Source: Caenorhabditis remanei (lineage: Eukaryota > Nematoda > Chromadorea > Rhabditida > Rhabditidae). Taken from it: a stretch of 64,000 nt of DNA. Of the stretch, positions 53,151 to 63,381 are shown in pieces. The notes under the pieces are model-generated. The model saw nothing but the letters and a program-made list of their open reading frames with translations, was not told the DNA's origin and did not search any database. The translations under genes were made by a program, and so were the position numbers. The stretch lies in assembly GCF_010183535.1 (NCBI RefSeq), contig NC_071332.1, positions 19,158,001-19,222,000 of the forward strand, in the 5' to 3' direction. The first letter of the stretch is position 1; each line of letters starts with the position of its first letter.

Positions 53151-54261
53151 TGTGCTGCGCCACCGATGCACGAAAAGTCGTTCTCATGGTGAGCGTAGAA
53201 AAGAGAGGCGCTTCTCGCAGCTGTACAATGACACATACAGTGACAAAATGGTCAGTGTATTCGAAAAAAATGTCAGTGGAGATTCAGGTTTCTCCACAGA
53301 ATCGTCCGGCTTGAATATTTTTTGATCGGACTTTTTGGTTCCATTAGATCTCCAAAAGTTTAGATCGGTGTCAAAAATTCAGAGCGATTCAGTGAATCCA
53401 GTTCCCAGGACAGCAAATGGAAAAAATCCACCCCATGACCGAAAATCCACGAAAGCCACAAAATCCGGTTTCCTGAAAGTTTTACCAGCTAAAAGTATAT
53501 TGAATTTTACATGGTTCGATAGAGATTTTTTTTCTACACATTTCCTTTTTTATGGATCTTGAAATTTCTCAAAACTGAGCGAGTTACAACCGGTGAAAGA
53601 AATGAGCGGGAATTTCGGGGTACTGTAGTTTGTTTGATTTTTTCGGCAAATCAACAGCCGTAGCGGGCAGGGGGTGTCTTAAATCACAATTCTAACGCGA
53701 TCAGATGATTCCCCGTCTCATTTTGCATCTACATACCAAAATTCAAGAAAATCTGTCTAATAGAACTCGAGATTTAAGAAGGAAAGTAAAAAAAATCGGA
53801 AATTTTCAGAAAGTTCAATATTTTCACTTTTCTCTCTGTAATTTTTTTTTGAAAAGAGGTATCAAAATAATTATTTTTGCTCCGCTTAGCCCTGTTTTTT
53901 CTCTACGTAGTCATATAAAAATCTTATATTTACACCCAAAACTAAGCCCACAACAAAAATCAAAAGTCTAAAAAACATTTAAAAACCAAAACTTTTCAAG
54001 CCAAAATGAAATGACTTTCACTCTACGGCTCATAGCTCGGCCGCAAATGATGGAATCACCACCAAATTTTCCAGGAATGACGGGACGACGATTTTCAAAT
54101 TATCAAAAAAAGAATTTTGTGAAAAGCTCAAAAACGGGCAAAGTTATTAGCGATGCAAAAAGGGGACAATTTGGTCCCTCTGCGGCAAAAAATTTTGACA
54201 GATGCGCCTTTAAGATTTGCCACCCTCATACCTAGTGGGGTTAGAAGAAGAGGTGTGCAGA
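53151..54261. other. 5' part of the Helitron, no gene seen
   Basis: Non-coding, AT-rich. 54022-54060 includes ACGGCTCATAGCTCGGCC, which shares its first ten bases with the satellite unit, too little to claim common origin. Confidence 0.4.
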
Positions 54262-54297
54262 TTCCTCCTCATTTGTGTTTCCACTCCTTCTACCAAG

Positions 54298-55463
54298 ATG
54301 ACGACTGAATTTCCTCTTCTCCGTTTACCGTACCTCGTACTTATGCCTGTCTTGGAACAAATGGAGTTTATGGAAAGGTGAGTGAAGACTTATATGATTT
54401 CTGTTTCCAAAGCGCTTTCATTCTCAGAATTGCACTCTCTCTTCTCTCCAAACGATCCCGAATGTTTTTGAAACTTATCGAAATGAAGAGTAAATATATC
54501 AATTTGATACTGATGGATAATAGAATCGAGATGGGAGTGTGTTGTGATAACAATCAAGAGTGGAGACTGTTACATTATATAGATGAATATCCACAAAGAA
54601 ACTTTGTATATCGAGATGAAATATTAATTTCATGGTGCCCCGGTAGTCCACTTAAAGTGGACTATGTCATTTCAATTATGGACGTCATGCATTGCAAGTC
54701 AATCAATCAGTTTATAGTCGAAGACATTTCTGAACACGATAGTATCCCAATCGTTGCAAAACTTCCAAAAATTGATGAAGTCGTTGTTGAATACGATTTG
54801 TGCTCTAACGTCCTTTCTGATGAAGCATTACTTCAAAAAGAAAGAATACTTCTCAAAATTCTAAAATCTGTTTTGCCAGTGTCTTCTGCAGTCACTGTTT
54901 CCTATCGCTTTCAAAACCGCAACCACCTCCTAGAAATTCTCAAAGGGAATTTTGACGCCGTGATTTTGAAACATTTTGACAAGTTGATTACTCTCAATGA
55001 TTTGTGCATTACGAACACTAAGGTACTTGAGCTTCATAAGGTAACGCTTGAAATAAGAGACCTGAATCGCTATTTCAAGTTGTGGACAAAGAAAATATGT
55101 AATGATCGACTGGAATACTTGGAAGTGAGAACATACAGCAATACCAGTATGGATCTACTTTTGGACGGACTTAACGCTGTTCCAGTTCCAATTGAAACAA
55201 AGAGAGAGTTTCGGGTATTGGGAAACGTAAAAGAGATGCGTTGGGATGAAGAGATTACCGCCGAATTTGATATAAAGAGAGCCGACGGGAGAACTGCAAC
55301 AATCAGATTTGGAAAATCCGATGTAGATAACTACATTCACTTCTACGTTTGGCCAGAATCTACTAATCATACAATTAATCTTGAGCCAAATCAGTTTTCA
55401 CTTTCTCTGTTTTCTACTATTTGCAATTCATGTGTTGAACTTTTTGAACGAACGTTTTTATGA
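54298..55463 (+). CDS. F-box protein, fbxb type (F-box + FBA_2) - gene O, promoter split by Helitron
   Basis: Exons 54298-54377 and 54428-55463 give 371 intact residues. F-box: FPLLRLPYLVLMPVLEQM, IALSLLSKRSRMFLKLIE. FBA_2-type region about 215-290: LITLNDLCITNTKVLELHK, LNRYFKLWTKKICNDRLEYL, KREFRVLGNVKEM. The tail is HFYVWPEST with LEPNQFSL. Only 36 bp of native promoter remain next to the ATG; the GC element sits 6.2 kb away at 48031-48053. The coding region is still undamaged, so either the insertion is young or the gene found another promoter, perhaps inside the Helitron 5' end. Confidence 0.87.
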
Positions 55464-56034
55464 TTTCTTTTTTCTTGTATATATTTTTTTCGACAAGTTT
55501 CGACAGGAACCCTGATTATGATGTGCTTATCACTTGTTTGTATTTTCTGACTGTTTTGTTAGCCTGTTCTTTTATTAACTTATTGATTTAACAAATCTCT
55601 GAAATGAAGATTCGAGGGTGTTATCTTTGTTTTTCAGCTACAAATCATAAGTTGCGTTCGTGCGGGCAATCTCTCCTATGCAAGAGAGCGTAGTGGCATG
55701 ATGAGAGCGAATACCGCTTCGCGCGACCGCGACGCGGCTAAGAAACTCCGGGAAGATAGTTTTAGTTCATATGGGTTTTGAAAATCGTAGTTTTCAAACG
55801 TCCCACTGTCATCTTCTTAAAACATTTAATGTAAAAACACATGTGGAGTCTGTCCGCATTTTATTATCATTTCCAAAAACTAGAATCGAAAAAGTTCAAA
55901 CGTGAACTCAAGCGTCGTAGCCCCGTCAGCCTTATTTTCCAATTAGCCACGTAATTCACTCAATCGTGACGTTCTCTACAAAAAATCATTACGCCACATT
56001 TCGATAGATTCATTTCAAACTTTGCTTTCACAGC
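55464..56034. other. Intergenic with an orphan minus-strand fbxb element
   Basis: 55711-55740 carries ACCGCTTCGCGCGACCGCGA on the minus strand, followed by the CTCCGGGAAGATAG box, with no F-box start on its downstream side. It is the remains of a lost copy. The rest is non-coding. Confidence 0.5.
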
Positions 56035-57200
56035 ATGAGCGACAAATGTGAGTTTCTGATTGAATAGAATAATATGAATTCGCTTACATTTCAGATTCGA
56101 CCAATGGAATTCATACTTTCGAAGATGTTGTTGCTCATTTAGCACAAAGGCAACATCAGACACATTCCTTAGGTCGAATCGGTGGTTTTGAATGGTTAGT
56201 GTAAGTCCACTCAACGGGAAAAATAAGAAATTATGTTTAGGAAGTTAGGGTTGGGCAAATACACTGACACATCATTCCGCTCCTCTCTCTTTTGCGAAAA
56301 TGACAATTCAAAAGTTGAGGTTAGAATCCGTTATTATCTCAAAGTGAAGAATTCGAATGAGATTCTCCAAGAAAAGTTCAAGCAAGAAACCTTGACGAAT
56401 CTGAAGCATGATGAGTTTGCGACTAGCAAACCCATTCCTCTTTTAGAGGTTTTGAATCTTAAAAATGGATGGTTGAATGATGAGAAATGTACAGTAGAAT
56501 ATGGAATTCAAGTCGAATCTATTCAAGGAGACGATGGAATTCGGAAGTTTAATTTTTACGAGGAATTGTTCGATTCCAAACAGAAACAGAATATGATTAG
56601 TTTTTGCCAAGAGAAAGATTCAAATAACAAGAGATATTTGCATTGTCATAAGCAGGTTGGTTGGTAAGAGTAACTTAAAAATATTAGAATGATTTTCAGA
56701 TTTTGGGCCATAACTGTCCACATTACTCTGATAATACTAGTGAACATCATCCCACACTGATTCCGGATCATACTGCCGGGTTTGATGATTCCGAAATGTG
56801 TTTGCAATTTGCTCATGGAGTTCGAATAGATGTGTCAAGTGAGTGGACTGCATTGCATCTTCCCATAAGTTAGGGTTAGAAGTTAGATAAGCATCTACGA
56901 TAATGAATTTCAGCTTATGTGCTGTTCGAGATGAATAGAGTTGCTCAAAGCCTATATTTGACAAATGCTTCTTATTTCATCGAGGAACAAATTATCTGGA
57001 AAGAATACAAGGATGACTTGTTTATTCAGCTCGCAATCAAAGATGATCTATCTCGTTTTCTGGCGGTTCTTCTGAAAAAAGTGACTCCAGAAAACGCCTT
57101 AAAAATAATTCGTTCGACATTTAATGAGGGAGATATTGATAATGCATCGATGGAAATTAAAAAGATGATTGTGGCGAAGGTGCTCTACGGGAGATTTTGA
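56035..57200 (+). CDS. MATH-domain protein, possible divergent BTB-like C-terminal half
   Basis: Five exons: 56035-56047, 56095-56200, 56241-56655, 56700-56838 and 56914-57200, giving 319 residues. Residues about 30-175 look like a MATH domain: LGRIGGFEWLVKLGLGKYTD, SLFCENDNSKVEVRIRYYLK, TVEYGIQVESI. MATH domains bind peptide motifs; in nematodes many are joined to BTB domains as CUL-3 ubiquitin-ligase adaptors (family knowledge). The second half (DDSEMCLQFAHGVRIDVS, YVLFEMNRVAQSLYL, KDDLSRFLAVLLKKVTPENA) has the spacing of a degenerate BTB fold, but I cannot confirm it. The donor after HCHKQ (CAG|GTTGGT) is chosen because the stronger GTAAGAG 9 bp further on would create a stop. Exon 1 encodes only MSDK. 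Confidence 0.7.
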
Positions 57201-57691
57201 ACTTTTTGGCGGTAACGGAATGGTTTTTTTTCGAAAAGAATAAATGAAAATTTTATATTACGACCGAATTATTGAAAAAAGCAGACGTATCAGCGAGAAA
57301 TCTGCAGTTCAAAAATAAAATGGTTTTCACGGAGCAAATGTGCCAATTTCATAACATTTATTGATTTTTCAGGCTTTTGTATTTTTGAAAGCAAGACCAA
57401 CACATACGGAACAACATAACACGTGATTTTAAATAGCCTATGAAGGCTATATTCGCATCTAGGCTACCGTTACCGATGTCGCTTGTCAGGAGATATTTAT
57501 TTTCCCTAGAGCATACTTTAGCATTTCGGTCAACGCTCATTTCTGCATCTTTTTAAAGTTGTATGCTTGGATTTCGTTGAAAATATGTTCCAGAAAGTTT
57601 TAATTTCTATTCATCATGATAAAGCTTTTTTGAAGAACTATGTATTTGGCAGTGCAGACTAGAAAGGATTCTGTGTTCCAATATCCATTTA
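57201..57691. other. Intergenic
   Basis: 57495-57545 (TTTTCCCTAGAGCATACTTT, then ATTTCGGTCAACG) is a decayed fbxb promoter fragment similar to that of gene H. Nothing else. Confidence 0.4.
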
Positions 57692-57962
57692 CCGTAAAAA
57701 CTGTATAAGAGCGACACCTTTAGTAGAACGACACCTCTAATAGAACGACACCCATCTATATTCAGGATTCATGAATATGAGTATCCCAGTGTATTTTCTT
57801 GGTTCTGATTTGAAACAGCGTAAATAGTAACCTCTAGATCAACAAATAGAACTTTCAAAAAAGTTTTTCCGTTTAAGTTTAATGAGTTTTTAAAACCACT
57901 AAATTGTTCTGAAAAGCAGTTGAAAAATAGAGCGACATGTCGCTCTAATACAGTTTTTACGG
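57692..57962. mobile_element. 271-bp MITE
   Basis: Inverted ends TACCGTAAAAACTGTATAAG (continuing AGCGACA) and the reverse complement at 57936-57962. Near the left end, tandem AGAACGACACC(T/C) units repeat. Non-coding. The TA at each tip suggests Tc1/mariner-type insertion. Confidence 0.65.
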
Positions 57963-58182
57963 TATATTTTTACCATTCCGGTACTGGTTTCCGGTGGAAA
58001 ATGTTCATTCCGGGTAATCAATTTTTGTTCGTAAGATAGTGTACAATAGGGGTTAGAACGCGACGCAGCTCTCTGGGAAGATTAACACTAAGGGCATCTC
58101 TAGTGTTTGCTTCATCTGAATGCAACACAAACAGCAAACACTAGAGATGCCCTCCATGCAATTCTCAATCTTCCCAGAGTCC

Positions 58183-58207
58183 CGCGTCGCGGTCGTGCGT
58201 CGCGGTC
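58183..58207 (+). promoter_or_regulatory. Shared fbxb upstream element, gene P
   Basis: Both perfect half-sites (GTCGCGGTC, four bases, GTCGCGGTC), 76 bp before the ATG; the best copy in the window. An inverted fragment (GAACGCGACGCAGCTCTC) lies at 58057. Confidence 0.65.
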
Positions 58208-58283
58208 TCCCCCTTTCTGTACCATGCATACATTCCTCATTCATTGATTCCTCCTCATTTGTATTTTCACTCCTTCTACCGAG

Positions 58284-59443
58284 ATGACGACTCCATTTCC
58301 TCTTCTCCGTCTTCCGTACCCTGTGCTTATGCTGGCCCTGGAACAAATGCCGTTTATAGAAAGGTGAGTAGAAACGTATATGATTTTTGTAGCCCTCACT
58401 TTTCCTTTTTCAGATTCTCGTTGTCCATTCTCTCCAAACAAGTCAGAATTTTCTTGAAACTTCTCAAAATGAAGTGTAAGCAAATCAATTTAAAACACGA
58501 ATATGGCGCTATCAGGATGGAAGTGTTATTTGATAACCTGGTGGAAAAATTCAGACTAGAAATGTTTACGAGTGGCTATGTAGAATTCAAATACCGAGAG
58601 GATGCATTGTTATGTAACACTTCGGGAGTACCTCCAATGAACTATGCAATTTCAATTATGGATGTCATGCATTGCAAGTCGATTCATCAGTTTAGAATCG
58701 TTGAAATACCTGAACGAAATATTCTTCCTCTTCTTGTAAACCTCCCTAAAATTTATGAAGTCGTAGTTGATGAAACTTACAACAGCTCTTCTCCAGACTC
58801 ACTGCTTCAAAAAATGTTGAACATCGTTTTGCCAGTATCTTCTGCAGTAACTATTTCTGCTTTCGTCGTAAAACCCAAATACCTCCGAGAAATTCTCAAA
58901 GGAAATTTAGACTCAGTGACTGTTGGAAATCATAGAGTTGGAAACACGGCAAATTACGGTTTAAGGTTTTCACTTAACGCTTTGAGAATCACAAACGCTA
59001 AGGCGCTTGATCTTTATAACGTTATTCTTAACAGTAAAGACATGAATCGCTTTTTCAAACTGTGGATGAAGAAAAAATGTGATCCTCGACTAGAATACTT
59101 GAGAGCAAGAAAATACCGAGATGGCAATGAAGATCGCCTTTTGAAAGGACTCAACGCTGTTGGAATGCCAATTAGAACAGATAGAACTTTCCGGGTTTTG
59201 GGTAACGTAGAACAGCTGCGTTCGGATGAGGAGACTACCACCGAATTTGATATAACAAGGGTCGACGGGAGACAAGCAACAATCAGATTTGGAGAATCCG
59301 ATGAATATAACTTTATTGATTTCTACGTTTGGCCAGAATCTCCTAATGATACAACAGATTTTGAGCCTGATCAGTCTTCATTAACGGGTATAATTTCTTC
59401 GTTTTTTACTTGTTTCGATTCATGTGTTAAACATTTTAAATGA
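58284..59443 (+). CDS. F-box protein, fbxb type (F-box + FBA_2) - gene P
   Basis: Exons 58284-58363 and 58414-59443 give 369 intact residues. F-box: FPLLRLPYPVLMLALEQM, FSLSILSKQVRIFLKLLK; LMLALEQM departs from the LMP(I/V)LEQM of relatives. FBA_2-type region about 215-285: LRFSLNALRITNAKALDLYN, MNRFFKLWMKKKCDPRLEYL, DRTFRVLGNVEQL. The tail is DFYVWPESPND then DQSSL. It has the best-preserved upstream element. Family role: SCF substrate adaptor. Confidence 0.88.
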
Positions 59444-59943
59444 CTGTTTTTTGCTTATGAACGCTTCTTCATATTCTGCAACTGCTGTTTTAGTTGGAGC
59501 CAAAGAAGGGATATATCTATAACTTGTTGCTGTCTGTTTTGTTACCCTATTATTGTGTTAGTTCATAAAACTTCTAAAATAAAATGTCACTTGCCAGACG
59601 TGTCATCTTCGATGGACAAATAGTGGTCTAATTAGTGTTCGCTTTTTAATCATATAAGACAGGCCAAATTTCAAAATTTCAAAATTTCAAAAAAAAAAGT
59701 TAAGGCGTTCAGTGGTGAAAACGTGATTTTCTCACAGAAATCTTCAAATCACGTGTTTTCTGAATTATTATAAAATAATTCTCTTAATTTTTGCACCGCT
59801 ATTTTATTTATTGAAATAGTGAGAGAAATGGTTTTTTGTTCGATTAAATTAAATTAATTTCATTTTTATTTCGATTGAAACTATAATTACGTGACCTTCA
59901 ACATTTCATTTATTCAGAACACATCCACAGAATAGTCTCCAGA
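59444..59943. other. 3' flank of gene P
   Basis: 59590-59640 has a decayed copy of the GACGTGTCATCTTCG / GTGGTCTAATTAGTG block seen after K, L and Q. The rest is AT-rich. No gene. Confidence 0.4.
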
Positions 59944-60809
59944 CACGGTCTCCTAGAACGATTTTAGGGGCAGATGACGTCATCAATCGTGGAATGTCAC
60001 GAAAAATGAAAAATTTCTAAAAATTCACACGTGAGGGAGTTCTTGAACGGGGAATGAAGTGGTAATCCATTTTCTCGAGAACCAGGGCAAATCTCGAAAA
60101 ACTGTCACACAGTTTTGTTCGAAACCGTGGTATGAACCCACTTATATTTTTTTGTGTTTTTCTGTTGGGTAACTTTTGAGTTATCTTTTGTTGAAAAATC
60201 AACTGAAAACACTCAACTTTTCAATAACTTTGAAATATCTGACCTCATTTTGCATATATCAAAAATCCATTCACACAACTTTTTTCCTATGTTCATTGGC
60301 TACCATTTGCACTTATTCATTACGTGTTTGTTTCTAAACTAACCGAGTTATGTCATTTTATGCTTTGGCATTATTTTTTTGTCAGAACTGGAGTTGATGA
60401 CATAACTCGGTTAGTTTAGAAACAAACACGTAATGAATAAGTGCAAATGGTAGCCAATGAACATAGGAAAAAAGTTGTGTGAATGGATTTTTGATATATG
60501 CAAAATGAGGTCAGATATTTCAAAGTTATTGAAAAGTTGAGTGTTTTCAGTTGATTTTTCAACAACAGATAACTCAAAAGTTACCCAACAGAAAAACACA
60601 AAAAAATATAAGTGGGTTCATACCACGGTTTCGAACAAAACTGTGTGACAGTTTTTCGAGATTTGCCCTGGTTCTCGAGAAAATGGATTACCACTTCATT
60701 CCCCGTTCAAGAACTCCCTCACGTGTGAATTTTTAGAAATTTTTCATTTTTCGTGACATTCCACGATTGATGACGTCATCTGCCCCTAAAATCGTTCTAG
60801 GAGACCGTG
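59944..60809. mobile_element. 866-bp near-perfect palindrome (foldback element)
   Basis: Arms 59944-60356 and 60397-60809 (413 bp each) are reverse complements in exact register around a 40-bp spacer; I see one mismatch (CTTTTGTTG against the CTGTTGTTG counterpart). The tips are CACGGTCTCCTAG. Both sides are flanked by CCAGA (59939-59943 and 60810-60814), a probable 5-bp target duplication. The mirrored open frames (61 and 62 codons) are not domain-bearing. Confidence 0.88.
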
Positions 60810-60924
60810 CCAGAGGAGAAAATGTGAACAGAAATGAGACAATAAATAAAATCACAGAAAAGACTCAAGGGGTCAATTCTGTTGAAAATTTCAAAAAAGA
60901 GATGACGTTTAAAAAAACGTTAAG

Positions 60925-61057
60925 AACAGCAACAAATCAGAATTTCAAATTATGGAACAGTTTGTTTCTACATTTGGCCACTTGGGCAGAAGAACTCTTA
61001 ATTCATACGTTTATTTTTTTTGGTTTCTACTTTGTACAATTTGAACATTTCAAGTAA
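60925..61057 (+). pseudogene. fbxb 3'-end relic
   Basis: AGAACAGCAACA, ATCAGAATTTCAAATTATGG, CAGTTTGTTTCTACATTTGG, then TTTGAACATTTCAAGTAA matches the end of genes J, K and Q (ATIRIS.YGT.CFYVWP ... HFK). A one-base shift and internal deletions separate the pieces, and no F-box exon is present. A remnant of a deleted copy, with the palindrome inserted on its 5' side. Confidence 0.7.
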
Positions 61058-61420
61058 AAATTACTGTTTTTATTTTTGACTTCCTATTTACATTTGCTGA
61101 CTGTCTTGTCCGTTATTACTTAATACAGCACATACTTTCACAGTCAGTGAATAAATGTTTCTCAGCTCATCCCACTCTACTGACAATGTTGGGACTTGTC
61201 TAGATTGAATGGCAGAAAATTTTTCATCTGAAATCAAGACATTACGCGCAAGTTATTTTGTCAATTTGAGTTCTTAATAGTAGACGCAGAATCATTTATA
61301 AGTGCTGCGTCGGGGCCGTGCATCGCGGTTTCACCCCTACTGCACGGCTCGTGAGAATAGAAACACAAAATGCAGAATAGTCACAATAGATGACTTTGAT
61401 GTTTACATTCCCAGAGTGCT
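61058..61420. other. Intergenic upstream of gene Q
   Basis: 61303-61335 has a second, diverged fbxb element (CTGCGTCGGGGCCGTGCATC) about 110 bp beyond the proximal one, so the promoter block is duplicated here as at E and F. No gene. Confidence 0.5.
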
Positions 61421-61444
61421 GCGTCGCGGTCGTGCGTAGCGGTC
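61421..61444 (+). promoter_or_regulatory. Shared fbxb upstream element, gene Q
   Basis: Double half-site 61 bp before the ATG; the second half is GTAGCGGTC. Confidence 0.6.
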
Positions 61445-61505
61445 TCCCCACTGTGCCAGTCATCATTGATTCCTCCTCATTTGTATTTCCTCTTCTTCTA
61501 CCAAG

Positions 61506-62677
61506 ATGACGACTGCATTTCCTCTTCTCCGTCTTCCGTACCTTGTACTTATGTCTGTCTTGGAACAAATGGCACTTCTGGATAGGTGAGCGAATACTTA
61601 CATCATTTCTGTTTCTATTACGCTTCCTTTTTCAGAATTGCACTTTTGATTCTCTCCAAACGAGCCAGAATGTTCTTGAAACTTCTCAAAATGAAGTGTG
61701 AGCATATCAATTTCAGACTGCAGGGGGACAGAGTCGTGATGATAGTGTTTTTTGACAATAGTGAAGAATTGAAAGTGGATATGTATGTCAATGAACATCC
61801 ACAAATAAGTTTGCATTATAACTATTCCATCGCTTGGTGGCCTGGTCCACTATCTCCAATGGACTACGTCCTGTCGATTATGGACGTCACTCACTGCAAC
61901 TCGATTAAGCAGCTCACAGTCGGTAGAGTATCTGAATACGACACTCTTCCACTCCTCGCAAAACTTCCAAAGATTAATGAAGTCATTGTTGAGGATTTCA
62001 CTATGTACAGCTTACCTCCGGACTCACTTCTTCAAGAAGCTTTGAGAATAGTTTTGCCAGTGTCTTCAGCAGTCACTTTTTCCGCTTATGCCAATACACC
62101 CAAATGCCTTCGAGAAATTTTCAAAGGGAATCTTGACGCGGTGACTGTAAGAAAATATATGTTTGACTTCATGCCAAATCGCGCCATACAGTTATCTTTC
62201 AACGATTTGAGGACAACAAACGCTAAAATGCTCTCGCTTCCTTGCACTGTCTTCAAAGTAAAAAACCTAAACCGCTATTTCAAGTTGTGGAAGAAGAAGA
62301 AATGTAATCCTCGACTGGAATACTTGGAAGTGGCGACAGGGAGATGGGTTGAATATATAAAAATAAAGCCACTTCTGAAAGGACTCAACGCTGTTCAAAT
62401 GCCCATTAGAACAGATAGAACATTCCGGGTTTTGGGGAATATAAAACAATTCAATTCGGATGACTCGAATGAGGAGATTACTAGTGAGTTTGATATAACA
62501 AGAACCGACGGGAGACGAGCAACAATCAGAATTTCTTATTATGGAACCATTTGTTTCTACGTTTGGCCAGAATCTACTAATGAGACAACGAATATTGAGC
62601 CAAATCAGTCATCATTCACGCGTGTATTTTCTCGAGTTTCTACTTTTTACAATTCATGTGTTGAACGGTTCAAATAA
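61506..62677 (+). CDS. F-box protein, fbxb type (F-box + FBA_2) - gene Q
   Basis: Exons 61506-61585 and 61636-62677 give 373 intact residues. F-box: FPLLRLPYLVLMSVLEQM, IALLILSKRARMFLKLLK. FBA_2-type region about 220-290: IQLSFNDLRTTNAKMLSLP, LNRYFKLWKKKKCNPRLEYL, DRTFRVLGNIKQF. The tail is CFYVWPESTNET then EPNQSSF. It is closest to J and R (SPMDYVLSIMDVTHCNSI). Exon 1 ends LLD-R rather than FME-R, shared with R. Family role: SCF substrate adaptor. Confidence 0.88.
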
Positions 62678-63290
62678 CTGTTTTTGCTTCTAAATGCTTT
62701 TTCATTTTTACTTTCAAATGACGAAATATATCTATCTCTTGTATAGTATTTTCAGACTCATTTTTTCCCGTTTTTTGCTTATTTTGTTGCTTCGTCAAAT
62801 TTCTGATTAATACTGTCTACTTGCTGATTATATTTTTATTTGTTCCGATTTTTCACGACAACCGAAATTGTAATAAACAATTACTAATTTAAGTGGCAAG
62901 GGTGCTTTTACCAGACGTGTCATCCTCATTGTACAGGTATCGGCAGTGGTCTAATCATAGTGTTTGGCCGTACAGGGCGATCTGTTGACTCAACTCTAAC
63001 CGGAAATGCATTAGACCCAACCTTTCTTCATAAATAGACTATGACTCCTTTTCCCATTTCTCCACTGTTCTCCTCCCCGACCAAGTCCATAGCCTCGTCA
63101 TCGTAACACAATATTGGGGAGGCAAACACTAGAAAACGCCCTCCATGTTGATCTTAACCGAGTGCAGCGGTGAGGACTCCCCCAACTGTACCTGGTATAA
63201 CGGGGTGAGACCCCGACGTAGCACAGTGGGAAGATTAACACGGTTCTATCCATTCTCCATTGTTCTCCTCCCCAACCTTCCCAGAGTGCT
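62678..63290. other. Intergenic between genes Q and R
   Basis: 62905-62975 has the GACGTGTCATCCTCATTGTA..GGCAGTGGTCTAATCATAG block. 63205-63230 has an inverted element fragment paired with the element of R. No gene. Confidence 0.45.
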
Positions 63291-63314
63291 GCGTCGCGGT
63301 CGTACGTCGCGGTC
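63291..63314 (+). promoter_or_regulatory. Shared fbxb upstream element, gene R
   Basis: Double half-site 67 bp before the ATG with one change in the spacer (GTAC for GTGC). Confidence 0.6.
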
Positions 63315-63381
63315 TCAACCCTTATACACATTCCTCATTCATTGATTCCTCCTCATTTGTATTCCCTCTCCTTCTACCGAG

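Larger units (their letters stand above)
48092..54261 (-). mobile_element. Helitron-like transposon carrying a 119-bp satellite array (non-autonomous)
   Basis: On the minus strand the element starts TCTGCACACC (54261 downward). It ends with a hairpin (stem CCCGCC/GGCGGG, loop GGGA), nine bases, and terminal CTAG (48095-48092). It is inserted between A and T with no target duplication: host bases ...CATTCATTGA (to 48091) and TTCCTCCTCATTTG (from 54262) join into the exact promoter sequence seen intact at 58229-58260. These are the defining Helitron features. No Rep or helicase reading frame is present, so it is non-autonomous. Contents from its 3' end: a GC-rich terminus, the satellite array (48201-51919), a tRNA-like unit, possible captured exons, GC-palindromic blocks and unique-looking DNA. 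Confidence 0.85.

Noticed and set aside
54022..54060. Ancestor of the satellite unit in the Helitron 5' region
   Set aside because: Only ACGGCTCATA plus weak similarity is shared, which could be chance.
60017..60736. Paired genes on opposite strands with identical 61- and 62-residue products
   Set aside because: They are mirror images produced by the palindrome and have no domain or splice signals.
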